Positions 16,963 through 26,492 of a stretch of DNA of 64,000 nucleotides are shown piece by piece. The stretch is from JBOEGW01 sp050633625 (GTDB taxonomy: Bacteria; Pseudomonadota; Alphaproteobacteria; Rhodobacterales; Rhodobacteraceae): positions 124,001 through 188,000 of the forward strand of contig JBOEGW010000004.1 in assembly GCA_050633625.1 (NCBI GenBank). The letters run 5' to 3'. Every line of letters begins with the position of its first letter. Positions within the stretch are counted from its first letter, which is position 1. A model generated the notes under the pieces. That model was given only the letters and a program-made list of their open reading frames with translations. It had not been told where the DNA came from and searched no databases. The position numbers were made by a program, and so were the translations under genes.

Positions 16963-18406
16963 GGCGCGCCGCAACCGTTTTGAGCGCAGAGAACCCATAG
17001 AGCGCTTCGAAGCCTTTTTCGCGCCCGTGGCCGGACTTCCCAACCCCGCCGAAGGGCAGTTCCACGCCGCCGCCCGCGCCGTAGTTGTTGAGGAACACTT
17101 GCCCCGCTTTGATGGCCTTTGCCATGCGCATTTGGCGCGCGCCGCTGTCGGTCCAGACGCTGGCGACCAGCCCGTAATCGGTGCCGTTTGCGATGACGAT
17201 GGCCTCGTCTTCGGTGTCAAAAGGAATGGCCACTTGGAGGGGGCCGAAAATTTCCTCTTGGGCGAGGGGGTGATCGGGCGGCACGTCCGCAAAGAGCATG
17301 GGCGCAACGTAGTGCCCGTTTTCTGGCGCGGCGTCGAGAATGGTGCCTTGGCCTGCAATGCGCAGTCCGGCCCCTTTGGCAATATAGCCCTCGACAATGG
17401 CTTTTTGTTTCGCGGAAATCAGCGGGCCAAGGTCGGCGTCCATATGCGCTGGGGCGACGGTCATGGCGTCATACAGCGCGCCCATCCGCGCGACGAGGTC
17501 GTCGTAAATCTCGCGCTGAATGAGCACGCGCGAGGCGGCAGAGCAGGTTTGTCCGGCGTTTTGGATGCAGGCTCCGACGAGGAAAGGGAGCGCCGCCTCA
17601 AGATCGGCATCTTTGAAGACGATCTGGGGGGACTTGCCGCCCAGCTCCAGCGTCACGGGCACCACGTTTTGCGCAGCTGCGGCTTGCACCATGGCGCCAA
17701 CGCCAACCGAGCCGGTGAAGCTTATGTGATCCACATCTGGATGCACCGCAAGCGCCGCGCCAGCTTCACTGCCAAGTCCCGGCACCACGTTCAAAACCCC
17801 CGGCGGCAGGCCCGCTTCTTCGGCCAATGCAACAAAGGCAAGCGCGGTCAGGCAGGCGTCCTCGGCGGGTTTCAGAACGCAGGTATTGCCCATCGCCAAG
17901 GCCGCGCCAACGCTGCGACCGATGATTTGCATTGGGTAATTCCACGGCACGATATGCCCGGTCACACCCAGCGGTTCGCGCAGGGTATAGACCGTGTAGC
18001 CGTCAAGATAGGGAATGGTTTCGCCGGTGATTTTGTCCGCCGCGCCGCCGTAAAACTCCATGTAGCGCGCAAGAGCCATCGCATCATTGCGCGCTTGGGA
18101 GAGGGGCTTGCCCACGTCGCCCGCCTCGATGATGGTTAGGGCTTCGGTTTTTTCCGCGACCAAAAGCCCGATTTGGGTCAGGATACGTCCGCGCTCAAGG
18201 GCGCTCATTTCGCCCCAAGGCCCGTCTAAAGCCCGGCGCGCAGCGCGCACGGCCTCCTCAATATCGGGCGCAGTTCCGCGCGCGATTGTGCCAAGATCCT
18301 CGCCGGTGGACGGGTTTGTGATTGGCAGCTGTTCGCGCCCGGCGGGTGCTTTCCAAACGCCATCAATATGGACCTTTGTGACGTCGTACCAGATATGATC
18401 ACGCAT
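16955..18406 (-). CDS. NAD(P)-dependent aldehyde dehydrogenase
   Basis: A 483-residue aldehyde dehydrogenase with the cofactor-site segment IVPWNYPMQIIGRS, catalytic Glu in TLELGGKSPQIVF and catalytic Cys in NAGQTCSAASR. It resembles betaine aldehyde / gamma-glutamyl-aminobutyraldehyde dehydrogenases more than GabD, but the substrate is unresolved. It overlaps the upstream ABC ATPase gene and the downstream YcaQ gene by 8 bp each. This tight coupling suggests it acts on something brought in by the transporter. Confidence 0.9.
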   Translation of the reverse strand: MRDHIWYDVTKVHIDGVWKAPAGREQLPITNPSTGEDLGTIARGTAPDIEEAVRAARRALDGPWGEMSALERGRILTQIGLLVAEKTEALTIIEAGDVGKPLSQARNDAMALARYMEFYGGAADKITGETIPYLDGYTVYTLREPLGVTGHIVPWNYPMQIIGRSVGAALAMGNTCVLKPAEDACLTALAFVALAEEAGLPPGVLNVVPGLGSEAGAALAVHPDVDHISFTGSVGVGAMVQAAAAQNVVPVTLELGGKSPQIVFKDADLEAALPFLVGACIQNAGQTCSAASRVLIQREIYDDLVARMGALYDAMTVAPAHMDADLGPLISAKQKAIVEGYIAKGAGLRIAGQGTILDAAPENGHYVAPMLFADVPPDHPLAQEEIFGPLQVAIPFDTEDEAIVIANGTDYGLVASVWTDSGARQMRMAKAIKAGQVFLNNYGAGGGVELPFGGVGKSGHGREKGFEALYGFSALKTVAARHG

Positions 18407-19991
18407 GGTGTTGCCCCTTGATCCAGTCTTCAGGAATTGTCGGCGCGGCCTCGATCAAGGCGCGGGTATAGGGATGGCGCGGCGCTGTGAAAACGGCTTC
18501 TGTTTCTCCGTCCTCTATGATTTTTCCGGCCCGCATCACCATCACTCTGTCAGCAAAACCGCGCACGACGCTCAGGTCATGTGAAATGAACAGATAGGCC
18601 AGACCGTAAGCCTTTTGCAGTGCTGCCAAGAGATCAAGGATCTGGGCACGCACCTGAACGTCAAGCGCAGAGACCGCTTCATCCAGCACGATGACATCTG
18701 GCCGCAATATCAGCGCGCGCGCAATCGCGATGCGTTGACGTTGACCACCTGAAAACTCGTGGATGTAGCGATCCATCGCCGCTGTCTCTATGCCCACGTC
18801 ATTCAAGGTTTGTGCGACGAGGGCACGCTGATCAGATGGTGTATCATTGGCGAGGTGTAAAGGCTCACTCACAAGGCGCTCCACCGTCCAACGCGGATCA
18901 AAACTCGCAAAAGGGTCTTGAAAGACAACCTGCATCTTCGCGCGGAGTTTTGCATCAATCTTGCGACCAACCCCAAACGGTTTTCCGATCACTTCGATCT
19001 CGCCGCCTTGCGTGGCCTCTAGTCCCAAGAGGGCGCGGGTCAAGGTCGATTTGCCACAACCGCTCTCGCCAACAAGCCCCAGCGTCTCACCCCGTTTGAG
19101 GGTAAAGCTAACCTGATCCACCGCGCGTAACGAAGCCCCGCGCCGCCACAGACCGATGCGCGCGCCCGGATAGTCTCGCGTGACATTTTCAGCGCGGAGC
19201 AAGACGTCTTGTGCGCTGTGAAAATGTTTCGCGGGACGATGGGCTGTCGCCTCCAGCAGCGCGCGGGTATAGGGGTGCTTCATTGTGCGAAACAGGTGTT
19301 CTGTCGGACCTTGCTCAACGATTTCACCTTGCCGCATCACGGCCACATGATCGGCCATGCGCGCAACCACCGCGAGGTCATGGGTGATAAGCAAGAGACT
19401 CATGTTGTCTTCGCGCACGAGGTCATGGAGCAACTTGAGAATTTGGGCTTGGGTTGTGACATCAAGGGCGGTTGTTGGCTCGTCAGCAATCAGTAGCTCA
19501 GGGCCAAGGGCGATGGCCATTGCGATGGCGACACGCTGGCGTTGGCCACCAGAAAGCTCATGCGGGTAGCGCTCAAAATAGGCATCTTCAGCAAGCCCAA
19601 CTCTTGCGAGGCCAGCACGCGCGATCTCTTGAGCTTCTGTGCGTGTCGCGCGGCCATGGATCAAGAGTGTTTCCATCACTTGATGGCCAACGGGCTTAAC
19701 GGGATTGAGCGCTGTCATCGGCTCTTGGAAAATCATCCCGATGCGCCGCCCGCGAATCTCGCAAAATCTGCGCTCGGGCAAATCAATGAGGTCTTGTTTG
19801 TCGAGCAAGACCTGCCCCGATGTTTCTGCGCCATGTGGCAGAAGTCCCATGATTGCCAGCGCTGTCATGGATTTCCCGGAGCCGCTTTCGCCTACCAGTC
19901 CTGCAACGCGCCCAGGGGCGATTTTCAGGGTGATATCCTTTAAGATGGGCGTGTCATGGATGGCCAAAGTGAGCCGGTTCAACGCAATCAT
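18399..19991 (-). CDS. Fused double ATP-binding protein of a peptide-type ABC importer
   Basis: A 530-residue protein carrying two complete ABC ATPase domains in one chain, equivalent to DppD plus DppF. First domain: Walker A GESGSGKS near residue 35, signature ELSGGQRQRV, Walker B LLIADEPTTALD. Second domain: GESGCGKST near residue 310, signature EFSGGQRQRI, Walker B VIVLDEAVSALD. The oligopeptide-transporter C-terminal segments (HPYTRALLEA, HPYTRALIEA) follow each. It couples ATP hydrolysis to transport through the adjacent DppC/DppB-type permeases. It overlaps the permease gene by 4 bp and the aldehyde dehydrogenase gene by 8 bp. Confidence 0.95.
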   Translation of the reverse strand: MIALNRLTLAIHDTPILKDITLKIAPGRVAGLVGESGSGKSMTALAIMGLLPHGAETSGQVLLDKQDLIDLPERRFCEIRGRRIGMIFQEPMTALNPVKPVGHQVMETLLIHGRATRTEAQEIARAGLARVGLAEDAYFERYPHELSGGQRQRVAIAMAIALGPELLIADEPTTALDVTTQAQILKLLHDLVREDNMSLLLITHDLAVVARMADHVAVMRQGEIVEQGPTEHLFRTMKHPYTRALLEATAHRPAKHFHSAQDVLLRAENVTRDYPGARIGLWRRGASLRAVDQVSFTLKRGETLGLVGESGCGKSTLTRALLGLEATQGGEIEVIGKPFGVGRKIDAKLRAKMQVVFQDPFASFDPRWTVERLVSEPLHLANDTPSDQRALVAQTLNDVGIETAAMDRYIHEFSGGQRQRIAIARALILRPDVIVLDEAVSALDVQVRAQILDLLAALQKAYGLAYLFISHDLSVVRGFADRVMVMRAGKIIEDGETEAVFTAPRHPYTRALIEAAPTIPEDWIKGQHHA

Positions 19992-20809
19992 CGCGCACCT
20001 CTTCGTACGCGCGGATCAAGCGCATCGCGCAGCCCATCGCCCAAAAGGTTCAGCCCCAAGACCATCGCCACAATTGCAAGCCCCGGCAAATACGCAAGGC
20101 GCGGCGCTGTGTAGATCATGGTTTGCGCGTCCGCGAGCATCCGGCCCCAGCTTGGCGTTGGTGGTTGCGCCCCAAGCCCCACATAAGACAGCGCCGCCTC
20201 CGCCAAAATGCCAAGAGAAAACTGGATCGTGCCTTGAACAATGAGCAAGTTTGCGATGTTTGGCAGGATGTGTTGCGCGGAAATGAGCCAGCGTCCCTTA
20301 CCCGCGACCTTGGCGGCCAAGACAAAATCCTGTGTCCAGATCGAGAGTGCAGCACCGCGCGCCACACGGGCAAATACCGGAATGTTGAATATGCCAATCG
20401 CGAGGATGGCGTTCACCGCAGAAGGGCCAAACACGGCTGTGATCAAGATGGCGATGACGAGCGAGGGAAACGCAAAGACCAGATCGTTCCCGCGCATGAT
20501 GATTTCGTCCAGCATACTCCCCCGATGTGCGGCGGCTGCCAGCCCCAGCGGCACACCGATCGCCATGCCAACCCCAACCGCCACCAGAGCCACCGCAATG
20601 GAAATGCGTGCGCCGGTGATCAACATGGACAGCATGTCACGACCATAATGATCCGTGCCCAACCAATAGGTCAGGGACGGCCCTTGAAGTCGTTGCGAGA
20701 TAGAGACTCCGGTGATGTCATGTGGCACCCAAACAAGGGACACGAGCACCGCGATCACAAAGAACGCTGTGAGGGCGGCGCCGAATATGAGCTGTGCGCT
20801 AACCTTCAT
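19988..20809 (-). CDS. ABC importer permease, DppC type
   Basis: A 273-residue inner-membrane permease with about six membrane helices. It has the N-terminal LGTDHYGRDMLS segment characteristic of DppC/OppC proteins and the EAA-type cytoplasmic loop (VARGAALSIWTQDFVLAAKVAGKG, residues ~165-188; shown only as a landmark) that contacts the ATPase. It overlaps both neighbours by 4 bp (ATGA). Substrates of this family range from peptides to nickel and opines; none can be assigned here. Confidence 0.93.
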   Translation of the reverse strand: MKVSAQLIFGAALTAFFVIAVLVSLVWVPHDITGVSISQRLQGPSLTYWLGTDHYGRDMLSMLITGARISIAVALVAVGVGMAIGVPLGLAAAAHRGSMLDEIIMRGNDLVFAFPSLVIAILITAVFGPSAVNAILAIGIFNIPVFARVARGAALSIWTQDFVLAAKVAGKGRWLISAQHILPNIANLLIVQGTIQFSLGILAEAALSYVGLGAQPPTPSWGRMLADAQTMIYTAPRLAYLPGLAIVAMVLGLNLLGDGLRDALDPRVRRGAR

Positions 20810-21753
20810 CGCCGCCGCCTCAGGCGCGGGTCAACGGCCGCATAGGCGAGGTCGACGATGAAGGTGACAAGGATCACCGCAAAGACCAGCAGCATGACGA
20901 GGCTTTCCACGACGATCAAATCACGTTGGGTGATGCCTTGAAAGATCATCCGCCCAAGGCCGGGCAGGTAAAACACGTTCTCAATGATGATCGCGCCGGC
21001 GAGAAGGAAGGAAAACTGCAAGCCGATGATTGTGAGCACCGGAATGAGCGCGTTGCGCAGCGCATGTCGCAGGGTGGCTTGGCGCCGCGAGAGGCCCTTG
21101 GCGCGGGCGGTGCGAATGTAATCTTGGCCGAGTGTTTCAATCAGAGCGGAGCGCATAACGCGCGCCAGAATTGAGGCTTGGGGGAGGGCAAGGGCGACGG
21201 CAGGTAAAGTGAGGGATTTGAGACCTTGCCACAGCCCCTCGTCCCAGCCCGCAAACCCACCTGCGGGAAAAATGCGCCAGGTGAGCGCAAAAAGGAGCAC
21301 CAGCAACATGGCAAACCAGAAATTCGGAATGGCGATGCCAATTTGCGTTGCACCCATGACCGCGAAATCCGTGGCTTTGCCGCGTTTGCTCGCCGCAAGC
21401 AGCCCCACGGGAAAGGCGATTAGGACCGTGAGAAGCAAGGCATAGACGGTCAAAGGCAAAGAGACATGCACAGCGCTGATCACAAGGTCGAAAACGGGCT
21501 TTTTATAGGTGTAGGAGGTGCCAAAATCGCCCTGAACCATGCCAGAGACCCACGAGACGTATCGCTGTGGCAGGGTGCCGTTGAGGCCTAGTTGATCGCG
21601 CAGAGCAGCGACTGCCTCCGGCGTCGCATTCATGCCCAACATATAGGAGGCCGGGTCGCCCGGAATGACCTCGATGACCGCAAAGATCACCACCGAGGCC
21701 ACAAGCAAACTGGCGCCAAGGGAGAGGGCACGGATGAGCGCGTAACGTAACAT
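20806..21753 (-). CDS. ABC importer permease, DppB type
   Basis: A 315-residue permease with six predicted membrane helices. It has the family landmarks VIPGDPASYMLG, DQLGLNGTLPQRY near the N terminus, the EAA loop LIETLGQDYIRTARAKGLS and C-terminal VDPRLRRRR. It is the first gene of the seven-gene minus-strand operon running to 13985. The likely solute-binding gene is not directly upstream: the 115-bp gap leads into a divergent chemoreceptor gene. Confidence 0.93.
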   Translation of the reverse strand: MLRYALIRALSLGASLLVASVVIFAVIEVIPGDPASYMLGMNATPEAVAALRDQLGLNGTLPQRYVSWVSGMVQGDFGTSYTYKKPVFDLVISAVHVSLPLTVYALLLTVLIAFPVGLLAASKRGKATDFAVMGATQIGIAIPNFWFAMLLVLLFALTWRIFPAGGFAGWDEGLWQGLKSLTLPAVALALPQASILARVMRSALIETLGQDYIRTARAKGLSRRQATLRHALRNALIPVLTIIGLQFSFLLAGAIIIENVFYLPGLGRMIFQGITQRDLIVVESLVMLLVFAVILVTFIVDLAYAAVDPRLRRRR

Positions 21754-21868
21754 GACTTGAGCCTAAGACCTGGGGGCGAGGGAGGAAAGCTGAGAAAGTG
21801 TGGCAGGGGTCAACTTGTTCTTAATTAAGTCGTGCGAGGTAGTGGGCGGAATTCATAAAGGAGATCAA

Positions 21869-23947
21869 ATGGTACGCAATTTATTTGGTTCGACGACGAA
21901 GGAAATCGTGGTGGAAGACCCGCTGGCAAAGGCTGCGAATGCGTCGATGGCTGTGATTTGGTTCGAACCAGACGGGACCATTTTGGATGCGAATGCGAAT
22001 TTTTGCGATCTTATGGGATACGCGCGCGAGGAAATTCGCGGCAAGAAACATGCGATGTTTCTCTGTGAGCAAGACGCGGCAGGGTCAGAATATAAAGCAT
22101 TCTGGGAAAGCCTGCGCGCCGGAGAAACCAGTTCAACAACCTTCCGCCGGTGCACGAAGGCCGGCGACATTGTTTGGATTGAAGCGTCTTATGTGCCGAT
22201 TACCTCAAAGACGGGCGAGGTTGAAAAGGTCGTCAAACTTGCCCTTGATGTGACAGAAAGGAAGGACGCAGAGGCAGCTGCCAATTCGCGCCTTGATGCG
22301 CTTGACCGCTCGCAGGCACGCATTGAATTTGCGCCAGACGGCACGATTTTGGATGCCAATGAGAACTTTTTGGCGACTGTGGGCTACCGGATCGAGGAGA
22401 TTCGCGGCAAACACCATAAGCTGTTCATGGACCCGATAGAGGCGTCTACCCCTGCGTATACAGCCTTCTGGAATGATCTTGCTCATGGGAAAGCTCAACG
22501 TGGCAAGTATCGTCGTTTCGGCAAGGGAAACCAAAAGGTCTGGCTTCGCGCGACCTATGATCCAGTATTGGACTCGCACGCAGAGGTGGTGCGTGTTGTG
22601 AAATACGCGCAAGACATCACCGAACAGTCAATGGAAAACCTTGAGCGCAAAGGGCAATTGGAGGCGCTGGGCCGTTCGCAAGCCGTCATTGAATTCAATC
22701 CGGATGGTACGATCATAAAGGCGAACGAGAACTTCTTGGCAACGCTTGGATATGAGCTTGAGGAGATTGTTGGAAAACACCATTCTTTGTTTGTGTCTAA
22801 ATCCGAAGCAGATAGTCCTGAGTATCGCGCGTTTTGGGCCGAACTCGCGACGGGGGCCTTCAAGTCGGATGAATTCCGGCGCAAAGCCAAAGACGGCAGC
22901 GATGTGTGGATTCAGGCCACTTATAACCCCATCATGGATGAAGATGGGGAGGTCTATAAAGTCGTCAAATTCGCGACCAACACAACCAAGACGAAACAAG
23001 CGCTCTTGACGTTCCAAGAGGCCATGACGCGATTGTCCACTGGCGATCTAGCGGTCCGAATTTCGACACCGGTTCCAGATCAATTCGAAAGCTTGAAAGG
23101 TGCGTTCAATACGTCATTGACGGAGCTTTCGCAGGTCATTGGCGGTATTTCTGTGCGTGCGGACACGATCTTGAATGAGGTTGCACAGATTGCAGGTGCG
23201 ACACTTGATTTGAGCCAACGGACCGAGCACCAAGCGTCGACCCTTGAAGAAACTGCAACGGCCCTTGACGAAATGGCAGCCTCTATTCGCAATGCCGCCG
23301 ATGGCACATCAGAGGCCGCGAAAACTTCGGAACAAGCGCAAGACAGTACCACCAACGGAATGGACACTGTGAAGCAAGCAATTGCGGCGATGGAAGAAAT
23401 TTCTGAAAGCTCCTCGCAAGTCTCACGCATTACGGATGTGATTGATGACATCGCGTTTCAGACCAACCTTTTGGCCCTCAATGCGGGCGTAGAAGCCGCG
23501 CGTGCCGGGGAAAGCGGGCGAGGATTTGCTGTTGTGGCCTCCGAAGTTCGGCAACTCGCGCAACGGTCGTCAGATGCGGCCGGTGAAATCGCTTCGCTCA
23601 TCCGCAATACGTCCAACAAAATTGATGCGGGTGTGACATTGGTGACGGATTCTGGTGGCGCGCTTGAACGGATTGCCGGCTTTGTCAGCCAGATTCGAGA
23701 ACAATTGGCGACCTTGTCGTCGGCGGCGCGCGAACAATCGATCGGACTTGATGAAATCACCTCCGCAATGAACCAACTTGATCAGGTGACACAACAAAAT
23801 GCGGCTATGTTTGAAGAAACATCCGCAGCCAACCAAACTCTGGAAGCCGAAGCCAATGCCCTTACGGCGTCGACACGGTCCTTCTCGATCTCGCAAGAAA
23901 GCCACGATGCTGCAATGTGGGCGCAAGATAGCGAACAAGTTGCATAG
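21869..23947 (+). CDS. Soluble triple-PAS methyl-accepting chemotaxis protein
   Basis: A 692-residue chemoreceptor without membrane segments. Three similar PAS domains (about residues 28-128, 150-252, 272-374) each have a G-T-I-x-x-A-N core, GKKH/GKHH motifs (His61, His182-183, His304-305) and a conserved Trp (103, 225, 347). A HAMP-like linker (~376-430) and an MCP signalling domain follow, with hairpin tip DIAFQTNLLALNAGVEAARA near 528-547. Similar proteins (Aer2, BdlA) sense oxygen or redox, sometimes through haem; the His and Trp conservation makes haem binding worth testing but is not proof. AAAGGAGAT precedes ATG 21869. Confidence 0.93.
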   Translation: MVRNLFGSTTKEIVVEDPLAKAANASMAVIWFEPDGTILDANANFCDLMGYAREEIRGKKHAMFLCEQDAAGSEYKAFWESLRAGETSSTTFRRCTKAGDIVWIEASYVPITSKTGEVEKVVKLALDVTERKDAEAAANSRLDALDRSQARIEFAPDGTILDANENFLATVGYRIEEIRGKHHKLFMDPIEASTPAYTAFWNDLAHGKAQRGKYRRFGKGNQKVWLRATYDPVLDSHAEVVRVVKYAQDITEQSMENLERKGQLEALGRSQAVIEFNPDGTIIKANENFLATLGYELEEIVGKHHSLFVSKSEADSPEYRAFWAELATGAFKSDEFRRKAKDGSDVWIQATYNPIMDEDGEVYKVVKFATNTTKTKQALLTFQEAMTRLSTGDLAVRISTPVPDQFESLKGAFNTSLTELSQVIGGISVRADTILNEVAQIAGATLDLSQRTEHQASTLEETATALDEMAASIRNAADGTSEAAKTSEQAQDSTTNGMDTVKQAIAAMEEISESSSQVSRITDVIDDIAFQTNLLALNAGVEAARAGESGRGFAVVASEVRQLAQRSSDAAGEIASLIRNTSNKIDAGVTLVTDSGGALERIAGFVSQIREQLATLSSAAREQSIGLDEITSAMNQLDQVTQQNAAMFEETSAANQTLEAEANALTASTRSFSISQESHDAAMWAQDSEQVA

Positions 23948-23963
23948 AACGAGCATTTTTCGC

Positions 23964-23998
23964 AAAAAAGGCGCCAGAGTGTCTCTGGCGCCTTTTTT
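23964..23998. terminator. Strong bidirectional intrinsic terminator
   Basis: A perfect 16-bp inverted repeat (AAAAAAGGCGCCAGAG, loop TGT, then its complement) with T-runs on both strands. It serves the chemoreceptor gene on the plus strand and, 20 bp past the stop of the solute-binding gene, ends that transcript on the minus strand. Confidence 0.95.
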
Positions 23999-24018
23999 CG
24001 TCGCTCGACGTGGCCGCG

Positions 24019-25488
24019 CTATTCGCTCCAGCTCACCCCGGTCAAATCAATGGCTTGGGTTGGAGCGTTTTCCCAAAGTCCGTCGATTTTGGCGTTTGCT
24101 ACACCTGTTTTTGCCAATTGGAATAAATATCCGTTCACGTAGTCATCCGAAATCATTTCTTGCGCTTTTCGGTTCAACTCGGCCCTTTTCTCTGGATCAG
24201 AGGTGACTTCAAGTTCCGCAATCAAGGCTTGGAAATCGGCGTTGTCATATTGGAAGTAGTAATCAGGGCGGGCATAGATATTGATGTCCGCTGGTTCTGT
24301 GTGGCTCACAATCGTCAGATCAAAATCCTTGCCCTTGAACACTTGCTCCAACCAGCCAGCCCATTCGAGGTTCGTGATTTCAGTCTCAATCCCAACGTCA
24401 CGCAATTGTGCTGCGATAATTTCCCCGCCGCGCCGCGCATAGGTCGGCGGTGGCAGCATCAATCGCAATGTCAAATCCTCAACCCCAGCTTCAGCAAGCA
24501 AGGCCTTCGACTTTTCAGGATCAAAGTTCGATTTCTCGGTCAAATCCACATAGTCGGGATGATGGGGCGCGAAATGCGTGCCAATCGGCGTTCCAAATCC
24601 GAACATTGCACCATCAATAATGTCCTGACGGTTGATCGCATGGGCAATGGCTTCTCGAACGCGCACATCCTGCAAAGCCGGGGCCTTGTTGTTTGTTGAA
24701 AGGATCGTTTCGCCTTCGGTGGATCCAACTAGAACATCAAAACGGGGATCGGCTTCAAACTGAGCCAGCATTTCGGGCGCGGGGAACACCGGAAAAGCGT
24801 CCACATCGCCTGCTTGCATCGCGGCAAAAGCGGCGTTCCCATCTGCGATGAATTTAAACGTCGCAGTCTCCAATGCCGGAGCCGCGCCCCAGTACGCATC
24901 GTTGCGCGTCAGCGTCACATGATCGCCCGCAGCCCACTCCTCAAACTTGAAAGGGCCTGTGCCGACTGGGGCTGTGGCCAATGTGTCCGCGCTTTCCGGC
25001 GCGACAATCACAGCGTCACCCCAGGCCATGTTGAACGGGAAATTCCCATTCGGCGCGCTCAAAGTTACTTTCACAGTCAAAGGGTCAAGGGCTTCAACCG
25101 CCGAAATTCCGGCGAAAAGCGCCTTTTGCGCGTTCGTTGAGTCCTCCGCACGCGCCCGATCAAGTGAGAAGACAACGTCCTCAGCATCCATTGTCGAACC
25201 GTCATGGAAGGTCACGCCTTCGTGCAAATGAAAGGTGTAAGTGAGACCATCCTCAGACACGTCCCAACTTTCGGCCAAGGCCGGCAAAACCGCCCCATCA
25301 GGGCCAAAACGGGTCAAGCCCTCAAACAAATTCGCGTAAACCACTTCGTCGATGGCGGCCGCGGCCCCTCCCGTCGGGTCAAGGTTTGGCGGCTCCAACT
25401 GCATCCCAATTGTGATCGAAGTCTGATCGGCAAAGGCGGCCTGCGACATCAGCGCGAGTGCGGCCACGGACAATTTCAGATATGTCAT
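24019..25488 (-). CDS. ABC transporter substrate-binding protein, family 5
   Basis: A 489-residue periplasmic binding protein of the oligopeptide/dipeptide family (SBP_bac_5). A signal peptide (TYLKLSVAALALMSQAAFA, then DQTS) precedes ITIGMQLEPPNLDPTGG. Family landmarks are LAESWDVSEDGLTYTFHL, GVTFHDGSTMDAEDVVFSL, PVGTGPFKFEEW and VREAIAHAINRQDII. GAGGAAG precedes ATG 25488. It probably delivers ligand to the DppB/DppC permeases encoded about 2.3 kb downstream on the same strand. The intervening terminator and opposite-strand chemoreceptor gene mean it is transcribed separately. Confidence 0.92.
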   Translation of the reverse strand: MTYLKLSVAALALMSQAAFADQTSITIGMQLEPPNLDPTGGAAAAIDEVVYANLFEGLTRFGPDGAVLPALAESWDVSEDGLTYTFHLHEGVTFHDGSTMDAEDVVFSLDRARAEDSTNAQKALFAGISAVEALDPLTVKVTLSAPNGNFPFNMAWGDAVIVAPESADTLATAPVGTGPFKFEEWAAGDHVTLTRNDAYWGAAPALETATFKFIADGNAAFAAMQAGDVDAFPVFPAPEMLAQFEADPRFDVLVGSTEGETILSTNNKAPALQDVRVREAIAHAINRQDIIDGAMFGFGTPIGTHFAPHHPDYVDLTEKSNFDPEKSKALLAEAGVEDLTLRLMLPPPTYARRGGEIIAAQLRDVGIETEITNLEWAGWLEQVFKGKDFDLTIVSHTEPADINIYARPDYYFQYDNADFQALIAELEVTSDPEKRAELNRKAQEMISDDYVNGYLFQLAKTGVANAKIDGLWENAPTQAIDLTGVSWSE

Positions 25489-25664
25489 AAAGTCTTCCTC
25501 CAATGCCCCAGTTGGCGGGGTTATCTCTATTGAACCCTACGAGATGCTGCGAGTGCAAGGAAAATCACGTCACGTTTTCCCCGTAAATAATAGCGCTAAC
25601 ACACTGGATTTTCTGCGTTGCAGCACTATACGAAGGCACATTCCATGGGTCAGGGAGGACCAAC

Positions 25665-26492
25665 ATGAGTGCTACAGGTCAGGGCCGCGCGCCCACACCA
25701 TCCGACATTCGCGCCCAAAAAGGCGGTGATCCGATTGTCTGTCTCACCGCCTACACAACGCCGATGGCTGAAACGATGGACGAGGCTGTTGACGTGGTTT
25801 TGGTCGGAGATAGTGTTGGGATGGTGCTTCACGGGCTGCCTTCCACACTTGGCGTGACGATGGACATGATGATTTTGCATGGACAGGCGGTTGCGCGTGG
25901 TTTGAAATCGGCGCTGTTGGTCGTGGACATGCCGTTTGGCAGCTATGAAGCAAGCCCGCAGAGCGCCTTTGAGAATGCGGCGCGGATCATGCGAGAAACG
26001 GGCGCGGCGGCCGTTAAGTTGGAGGGCGGGGCTGCGATGGCGGAAACGATCCGGTTTTTGACGGCGCGTTCCATTCCTGTGATGGCGCATGTTGGGCTGA
26101 CCCCACAAGCGATCAACACGCTCGGAGGCTATAAGGTACAGGGACGAGGCGCGGACCGGGCGCGGGTGTTGGCCGATGCGAAAGCAGTGGCGGAAGCTGG
26201 GGCATTTGCTGTTGTGCTCGAAAAAGTGCCAGCCGGACTGGCTGATGAGGTCACGGCGGCGGTCGATATTCCGACGATCGGGATTGGCGCGTCCGCCGGG
26301 TGTGACGGCCAAATCCTTGTGGTCGATGATATGCTTGGCTTGTTTACTGCGTTCAAACCAAAATTTGCCAAGCGGTATGCCACATTGGGCGAGGATGCGC
26401 GCGCGGCAGTGGAAAGCTATGCGCAAGAAGTGCGCAACCGGGCCTTTCCCGCAGCAGAGCACGTTTTTGGCGATGAGGATCCAACGCTATGA
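25665..26492 (+). CDS. panB: 3-methyl-2-oxobutanoate hydroxymethyltransferase PanB
   Basis: A 275-residue first enzyme of pantothenate synthesis; it transfers a hydroxymethyl group from methylene-THF to ketoisovalerate. Motifs include LTAYTTPMAE, VLVGDSVGMVLHG (metal-binding Asp), MPFGSYE, AVKLEGG, VMAHVGLTPQ, and VLEKVPA..IGIGASAGCDGQILV. GGGAGG lies upstream of ATG 25665. It is coupled to panC by a 4-bp ATGA overlap. Confidence 0.97.
   Translation: MSATGQGRAPTPSDIRAQKGGDPIVCLTAYTTPMAETMDEAVDVVLVGDSVGMVLHGLPSTLGVTMDMMILHGQAVARGLKSALLVVDMPFGSYEASPQSAFENAARIMRETGAAAVKLEGGAAMAETIRFLTARSIPVMAHVGLTPQAINTLGGYKVQGRGADRARVLADAKAVAEAGAFAVVLEKVPAGLADEVTAAVDIPTIGIGASAGCDGQILVVDDMLGLFTAFKPKFAKRYATLGEDARAAVESYAQEVRNRAFPAAEHVFGDEDPTL

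Noticed and set aside
16963..17397. Long N-terminal extension of the YcaQ-like protein
   Set aside because: The extension is low-complexity Ser/Pro/Arg sequence lying antiphase within the aldehyde dehydrogenase gene; the family start is at 16962.
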